Position numbers and translations under genes: made by a program
Origin: Halospeciosus flavus
GTDB taxonomy: Archaea > Halobacteriota > Halobacteria > Halobacteriales > Halobacteriaceae
Length of the DNA stretch: 64,000 bases
Reading direction: 5' to 3'
Assembly (NCBI RefSeq): GCF_029814175.1
Contig: NZ_CP122312.1
Span: 992,001 to 1,056,000 of the forward strand
Shown here: piece after piece, positions 59,581-64,000 of the stretch
Position numbering within the stretch: the first letter of the stretch is position 1
How the letters are laid out: every line of letters begins with the position of its first letter
The notes under the pieces: generated by a model
What the model was told of the DNA's origin: nothing
What the model saw: the letters and a program-made list of their open reading frames with translations, nothing else
Databases searched by the model: none

Positions 59581-60426
59581 CTACTGACCGACGTCGCCGT
59601 CGAGGGACTCGCCGATGACGTCCGCGAGTGCCGCGCGGAACGCTTGGACGTCTACACCGTCGTCGAAGAGGCGCCGGTACTCCTCGCGGACGATAGTCTC
59701 GAAGACCCGTTCGTACACCGCGTCGAACGTGACCGGCCGGTCGTGGGCTTCGAGTTCGTCGACAACGCGCGACAGACGGGCCGTCGTGGCGTGTCGACGG
59801 GCGAGTGCTGCGGGTGATTCCGAGCGCGGTGCGTGGCTTTCGGTGTCCGTTTCGCGGACCGCCGGATTTCGCAGTTGGGCGCGGCCACCGCGTTTGTTCC
59901 TGACGAGGACCCCGGCCGCTGGTCCGTCGTACCATCGTGACGTCGGTATTTCGTAGTCACCCGGATCGAAGTCGCGCGTGTTGACCTCCCGGTCGACCGT
60001 GTCGAGCGGGTGGAGCCCGAGTTGGTCGACGACGGTCTCGACGGTCTCGGGCGCGAGAAACTGCTCGCGGCCGCCGTTCCAGACGTCGAATGCGAGAAAC
60101 GAGGGGAGTCGCGCCCAGTCGTAGTCGACCGACTGGTGAATCGTCGCGACACCGAAGAAGACGACGTCCGTGGGGTCGTCGACCGCCGCTCGGAGGGCGT
60201 CGCGGTCGAGTCGCTCGCGGACGTGGCGAGCGGCGTGTCGGAAGCGGAGCGGGACGTCATCCGGTTTGTAGGTTCGCTCTCGGTCGCCGAAGCGGAGCGT
60301 CCCGTACTCGGTGAGTCGGAACCGGAGCGGAACACCGTCGACTAGTTCGTAGAGCCAGAGGTGGCCCTCCTCGAACAGCGCGTCGGGTGCGTTCGCGACG
60401 TCGGGGATGTCGGGGAACTCCTTCAT
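59581..60426 (-). CDS. RNA-ligase-like nucleotidyltransferase-fold protein without the KxDG lysine, 281 aa
   Basis: LWLYELVDGVPLRFRLTE sits where ligases have KxDG, but the Lys is Leu. PLRFRHAARHVRE, DVVFFGVATIH, PSFLAFDVW and PAAGVLVRNKRGGRAQLRNP follow the order of the ligase core motifs. The family is haloarchaeal and probably binds nucleotide or RNA; ligase activity looks unlikely. Confidence 0.7.
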   Translation of the reverse strand: MKEFPDIPDVANAPDALFEEGHLWLYELVDGVPLRFRLTEYGTLRFGDRERTYKPDDVPLRFRHAARHVRERLDRDALRAAVDDPTDVVFFGVATIHQSVDYDWARLPSFLAFDVWNGGREQFLAPETVETVVDQLGLHPLDTVDREVNTRDFDPGDYEIPTSRWYDGPAAGVLVRNKRGGRAQLRNPAVRETDTESHAPRSESPAALARRHATTARLSRVVDELEAHDRPVTFDAVYERVFETIVREEYRRLFDDGVDVQAFRAALADVIGESLDGDVGQ

Positions 60427-60487
60427 CGGCGGGATGCGTCGAGAGTCGTGCGCCCGGTACTTGGCAGTGCCGTCCAGTTCGGCAGTT

Positions 60488-60784
60488 TCACTGGGCCGTC
60501 GCGTCGTACACGCCGGGCAACTCCGTCTCCTCGACGTCGAGCGAGACGACGTCGCCTTCCTCGGCGTCTGACCCGACGTCTTCGTCGACGACGACGGTCA
60601 CGGCTTCGATGGGCTTGCCGCCGAGGTAGCCCAGGAGACGGTCGATCCACCCCACGGCACCCTCTCGGCAGACGAGGACGTACCGCGACTCTGCTCGGTC
60701 CCGGAGGTCGGGGTCGAGGTCGTGTTCGTCCAATTTCTCGGGAGGGATCACGTGGACGACCTCTCCCTCGAGCGTTTCGGCCAT
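60488..60784 (-). CDS. Hypothetical haloarchaeal protein, 98 aa
   Basis: MAETLEGEVVHVIPPEKLDEHDLDPDLRDRAESRYVLVCREGAVGWIDRLL... is an alternating strand/helix protein with acidic residues and no motif. No assignment. It lies between the ligase-like and MetE-like genes. Confidence 0.7.
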   Translation of the reverse strand: MAETLEGEVVHVIPPEKLDEHDLDPDLRDRAESRYVLVCREGAVGWIDRLLGYLGGKPIEAVTVVVDEDVGSDAEEGDVVSLDVEETELPGVYDATAQ

Positions 60785-60856
60785 ATCGAGAAGAGGGTCG
60801 GCTCACCCGAGACAGTGTCGGTCCGCGTCGACAAAAATCGGGAGCGGGTAGCCTGC

Positions 60857-62011
60857 TCAGAAGATTCGCTCGCTGGCGATCTCCGCACCCTCAGTGAGTG
60901 CGTCGAGTTTCGCCCACGCGATTTCGGGGTCGACCATGCCCAGTCCGGCCTGGGTGCCGAAGCCACAGTCCGGTGCGGCGACAATGCGCGACGGGTCGTC
61001 GACGACGTCGGCGACGCGTTCAATCCGGTCGGCAATGGTCTCCGGGTGGTCGATGATGTTCGTCTTCACGTCGACGACGCCCGGCATCAGCGTCCAGTCG
61101 TCGGGGAGCGGCTGCTCGGCGAACGCACGGTACTCGTGCTGGTGGCGGGGGTTCGCCTGCTCGACGCTGAGCCCCGAGATGTCCGCCTCGTAGATGACCG
61201 GCAACATCTCGGCGAGGTCGACGTCGAGGTGGTGGGGACCCTCGTAACTCCCCCAGCAGGTGTGGAGTCGGACCTGCTCTGCAGGGACGTTCTCGAGTGC
61301 CTCGTTGAGTGCCTCGACGTGGAGGCGCGTCGCGTCCTTGACCGCTTCGAGCGGTTCGTCCGCGAAGGCCTCCGTCTGGGCGGCGGTGAGCAGTTCGGGC
61401 GCGTCAATCTGGAGGGTCATCCCGGTCTCCGCGAGGATTTCGTACTCCTCCTGCATCGCGTCCGCGGCGTCGAAGAGGAACTCCTCGTAGGAGTCGTAGT
61501 AGTCGTTGACGTGGGTGGCCGTGACGATACTCGGCGACGCCGAGGTCATGAACGTCTCCTCGAAGTCGACGTCGACGTTGTCGAGCGCGTCGCGGAACGC
61601 CTCGAGCTCGGCCTCCGCCTCGTCGTGACCGGTGTACTCGATGGGACCGTCGACGACGGGCTGCATCGAGAGGTCAATGACGTCGGTCTTGAACGTCTCC
61701 TCGGCGTACTCCGGGAACTCCTGGAGGTCCGCCCAGAGTTCCTGCTCGCGTTTCCCGTCGATTCCGCTGAGGCGGTTCTCGACGTACCAGTTGAACGACA
61801 CGCGCGGCTGCTCGCCGTTGTTGGCGATATCGAGGCCGACGTCGGCCTGTCGCTCGACGACCTGCTCGGTGGCTTCCTCGACGGTCTCGTCCCACTCGTC
61901 CTCGTCGACGTGCTCGCCCTCCTGACGCTTCTTGAGGAGGTCCAGGAGCTCCGGCGTGCGCGGGAGGCTCCCGATGTGCGTCGTGAGAATTCGGTCTTCG
62001 TCGTGTACCAT
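60857..62011 (-). CDS. MetE-like (cobalamin-independent methionine synthase family) protein, 384 aa
   Basis: ILTTHIGSLPRT at the start, RLHTCWGSYEGPHHLDV (zinc ligands His/Cys) and CGFGTQAGLGMVDPEIAWAKL near the end are the catalytic-barrel motifs. It is about half the length of bacterial MetE: only the C-terminal-type barrel, as in archaeal methyltransferases. Methyl transfer to homocysteine is possible; the donor is unknown. Confidence 0.82.
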   Translation of the reverse strand: MVHDEDRILTTHIGSLPRTPELLDLLKKRQEGEHVDEDEWDETVEEATEQVVERQADVGLDIANNGEQPRVSFNWYVENRLSGIDGKREQELWADLQEFPEYAEETFKTDVIDLSMQPVVDGPIEYTGHDEAEAELEAFRDALDNVDVDFEETFMTSASPSIVTATHVNDYYDSYEEFLFDAADAMQEEYEILAETGMTLQIDAPELLTAAQTEAFADEPLEAVKDATRLHVEALNEALENVPAEQVRLHTCWGSYEGPHHLDVDLAEMLPVIYEADISGLSVEQANPRHQHEYRAFAEQPLPDDWTLMPGVVDVKTNIIDHPETIADRIERVADVVDDPSRIVAAPDCGFGTQAGLGMVDPEIAWAKLDALTEGAEIASERIF

Positions 62012-62103
62012 TGGTTACTCTCAGTCGGGTGTCGACCCTAAAAGGGACGGATTCGAGAGCGCCGTCCGGTCCTCACCCACCGACAGTCATCAACCAAATA
62101 TAG

Positions 62104-62120
62104 ACATATTTCAAATATGT
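62104..62120. promoter_or_regulatory. 17-bp palindrome ACATATTTCAAATATGT upstream of the propeller gene
   Basis: Perfect 8+1+8 palindrome, followed by a TATA-like GTTAAATTTAATG near 62128-62140 and then the gene. A dimeric regulator binding just above the TATA box would control the propeller / winged-helix operon. The surrounding DNA is much richer in A/T than the rest of this region. Confidence 0.7.
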
Positions 62121-62157
62121 TTCGACGTTAAATTTAATGTAAATACTAAGAAAGAGT

Positions 62158-63192
62158 GTGAGTGCAATGTGGCATCTCGGTCCCCAACCCGAAGTCGGAA
62201 ACTGGTACGAAGTAGAGTCGCCGACGACCAAGGCATATCACAGTGTGGTTTCGACGGTCGACGGTCCGTACGCCGTCGCAGACAAGGGTGTACTCGTCCG
62301 CCGACAGGACGACGGTGACTGGGCGGTCGTCTTCGACGACGGTCCCGCGACCCGCGACAACTCGCTGTTCGCCGCGGCCGCGACGGACGACGGCGAGCGC
62401 GTCTGGTTCGCCGGTTCCTCCGGTGCGCTCGGCTACTACGACGTGACGACCAACGAGAAGCACGACTACACTGCTCCGAAGGAGAAGACTTCGACCTGGG
62501 AGGCCATCGCGGTCTCCGGGAAGGCCGGCAACGAGAAACTCCTCGTCGCCAACGGTTCTGGCGAGGTTCTCCCCGGCTACGTCGACGGCTGCTGTCCCCA
62601 GTGGGGTCAGGTCTCCAAGCCCGACGGCACCGACTCCAGCACCGGTGGCTCCGGTGCGACGATCACCGGGCTCGCCGCCAGCCCCGACGGCTACGGCTAC
62701 GCCATCAACTCCAGCGGCAGTGTCTTCATGACGACTGCCGACGACGCCTGGGAGAAGATCGGTATCGAGAACGCCCAGGTCAACTTCACGGACGTCTACG
62801 CCGACGGCGAGACGGTTCTCGTGACCGCGGGCAGCGGTCGCGTCTATCGCTACGAGCCGAACTGTAAGAACTGGACGCCGCTGGGCGTCGCTTCGGTCAC
62901 GCTCAACTCCATCGCGCACGATGGAGACGAACTCGTCGCCGTCGGTAACGACGGTGTCGTCTTCCGCAAGAAGGGCAACAGCAAGTGGACGAAGCGGCCG
63001 ACGCCGACCTCCAACGACCTCAACTCCGTGACCCTCTCCGACGGCATCGACGCGGCCGTCGGCAAGGCCGGCACCATCCTCGAGCGTGGTGACCGCGACG
63101 ACCAGAACAAGAAGACGGGCAGCCAGCAGGACGGTTCGACGTCCGACTCGACGTCCGGCGACTCGACCTCGGACTCGACGACGTCGAGCTAA
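62158..63192 (+). CDS. Beta-propeller protein, 344 aa
   Basis: GTG at 62158 or ATG at 62167. Four or more blades of the type WAVVFDDGP...NSLFAAAATDDGERVWFAGSSGALGYYD; no signal peptide, so probably cytoplasmic. The last 35 residues are Ser/Thr/Asp-rich. A similar protein starts at 63726. The promoter palindrome lies just upstream. Ligand unknown. Confidence 0.78.
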   Translation: MSAMWHLGPQPEVGNWYEVESPTTKAYHSVVSTVDGPYAVADKGVLVRRQDDGDWAVVFDDGPATRDNSLFAAAATDDGERVWFAGSSGALGYYDVTTNEKHDYTAPKEKTSTWEAIAVSGKAGNEKLLVANGSGEVLPGYVDGCCPQWGQVSKPDGTDSSTGGSGATITGLAASPDGYGYAINSSGSVFMTTADDAWEKIGIENAQVNFTDVYADGETVLVTAGSGRVYRYEPNCKNWTPLGVASVTLNSIAHDGDELVAVGNDGVVFRKKGNSKWTKRPTPTSNDLNSVTLSDGIDAAVGKAGTILERGDRDDQNKKTGSQQDGSTSDSTSGDSTSDSTTSS

Positions 63193-63227
63193 CGACTTCG
63201 GGCGAATAGCCCTCCAACCAACTATCT

Positions 63228-63713
63228 ATGCACGAAACGACACTCCGAGTGTTCTCCGCACTCCGTGAGCGCACCCGCGAAGAGGGATCGGAGAACTATC
63301 AGACACTCAACGACATCGCACAGGACGCGGGGCTCTCGCTCGACGAGGCGAGTACGGCCCTCGAGCGGCTCGTGATCGTCGACGCCGTCGAGAAGACCGA
63401 AAACGACGAGATGGCTTACCGGTCGCGTGACATCACCGTCGGGAAAATCGCGGACCGACTCGCCGCCGTCCACGACCTGCCCGACGACCGCCGCAACGCG
63501 GTCCTCGAACGGCTCCGCAGCGGCGACGTCGACCCCGATTCGCTGGTCGCACTCGTCGACGCTCTCGGCCTCGGCAAGACTGCCGAGGAAACCACCAACG
63601 GTGAGACTGGTCACAACCAGTCGAGCGCCGACGACAGTACCGCCCCGACCGACGACCGCGGTGTGTTCGCCTCGGTCAGCAACCGACTCTCCCGGTTCAT
63701 GCCGGGGTCCTGA
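63228..63713 (+). CDS. Winged-helix protein, 161 aa
   Basis: TLNDIAQDAGLSLDEASTALERLVIVDAVEKTENDEMAYRS is a winged HTH (residues 25-65), followed by a helical middle and an acidic tail with a Phe/Met end. It sits 35 bases after the first propeller gene and 12 bases before the second, so the three are probably one operon. It may be the regulator or signal partner of the propellers. Confidence 0.75.
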   Translation: MHETTLRVFSALRERTREEGSENYQTLNDIAQDAGLSLDEASTALERLVIVDAVEKTENDEMAYRSRDITVGKIADRLAAVHDLPDDRRNAVLERLRSGDVDPDSLVALVDALGLGKTAEETTNGETGHNQSSADDSTAPTDDRGVFASVSNRLSRFMPGS

Positions 63714-63725
63714 CCCCCACCACCT

Positions 63726-64000
63726 ATGACAACCTGGCAATTCGAGTCACAGTCGACGACGGGGGAATGGCAGAAAGCGAAGTCGCCGGTAGACAAGACG
63801 CTGTACGACGTGGCACAGACCCGGTACGGACCGGTTGCAGTCGGCGGGTCTGGACTCATCGTCGCCCGTTCGATGGACGATGGGAACTGGGGCGTGTTGT
63901 ACGACGCAGGTCCCGGTGCAGAGAACCACGTGCTGAAGACGGCAGAGTCGACCGACGACGGCGGCCGGGTCTGGTTCGGAGGGAAGACGGGCGCCCTGGG
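63726..64000 (+). CDS. Beta-propeller protein, paralogue of 62158 (3' partial)
   Basis: MTTWQFESQSTTGEWQKAKSPVDK is followed by DGNWGVLYDAGPG and GGRVWFGGKTGAL, aligned with the first blades of the 62158 product. The frame is open to the window edge, so the gene continues past 64000. The duplicated propellers flanking a winged-helix gene make an unusual set. Confidence 0.75.
   Translation, partial: MTTWQFESQSTTGEWQKAKSPVDKTLYDVAQTRYGPVAVGGSGLIVARSMDDGNWGVLYDAGPGAENHVLKTAESTDDGGRVWFGGKTGAL

Overview
The sequence is archaeal and looks haloarchaeal. It is GC-rich with acidic proteins, has TATA-type promoters close to start codons (many genes apparently leaderless), carries a tRNA-Trp gene with the long haloarchaeal intron, and encodes an IMP dehydrogenase, a BCCT osmolyte transporter, a dockerin surface protein and an AglJ-like glycosyltransferase. 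It falls into two unlike halves that meet at the 3' end of tRNA-Trp (28165-28341, minus strand).

Region 1 (1 to about 24.1 kb) is the replication and accessory part of a virus or provirus. Tightly packed, mostly plus-strand genes encode a SprT-like protease, many small Cys-rich proteins, an ERCC4 nuclease, a LAGLIDADG-like protein, an intronless tRNA-Trp plus tRNA-like genes, a helicase-like ATPase, an archaeo-eukaryotic primase, a metallophosphoesterase, an XapX membrane protein, a HAD phosphatase, a Cas4/RecB-like Fe-S nuclease and a family B DNA polymerase. No capsid, tail, terminase or integrase gene is in the window, so the element must continue off the left end. Its regulation is distinctive. 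About 20 gene clusters start with a CCAGACCCAA element touching the start codon. Five intergenic gaps carry a covarying inverted repeat enclosing two TGAAA boxes. The gaps at 2.45, 8.5 and 9.8 kb share a repeat family.

Region 2 (24.1-28.16 kb) is a defence-like island: a winged-helix regulator, a Dam-type adenine methyltransferase, a small partner protein, a NucS-like nuclease and a DpnII-family endonuclease. By eye, GATC, the expected recognition site of this system, is absent from position 1 to about 28,190. It is common in the following 36 kb.

Region 3 (28.2-64 kb) is ordinary host chromosome: DUF5794/DUF5795-like genes with guaB; an Eis-like acetyltransferase; aMBF1; a hisC / adenylate kinase / CDP-alcohol phosphatidyltransferase operon; a 2-hydroxyacid dehydrogenase; a GMC oxidoreductase with its Tat-exported small subunit; peroxiredoxin; MFS and BCCT transporters; FAH, metallo-beta-lactamase, OsmC, cupin and VOC proteins; a Gfo6-like sugar dehydrogenase; a 1,367-residue Ig-repeat/cohesin/dockerin surface protein; a MetE-like protein; and, at the right edge, a propeller / winged-helix / propeller gene set with a palindromic operator-like site. 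A perfect 28-copy GGTCA tandem repeat lies between two convergent genes at 49.2 kb.
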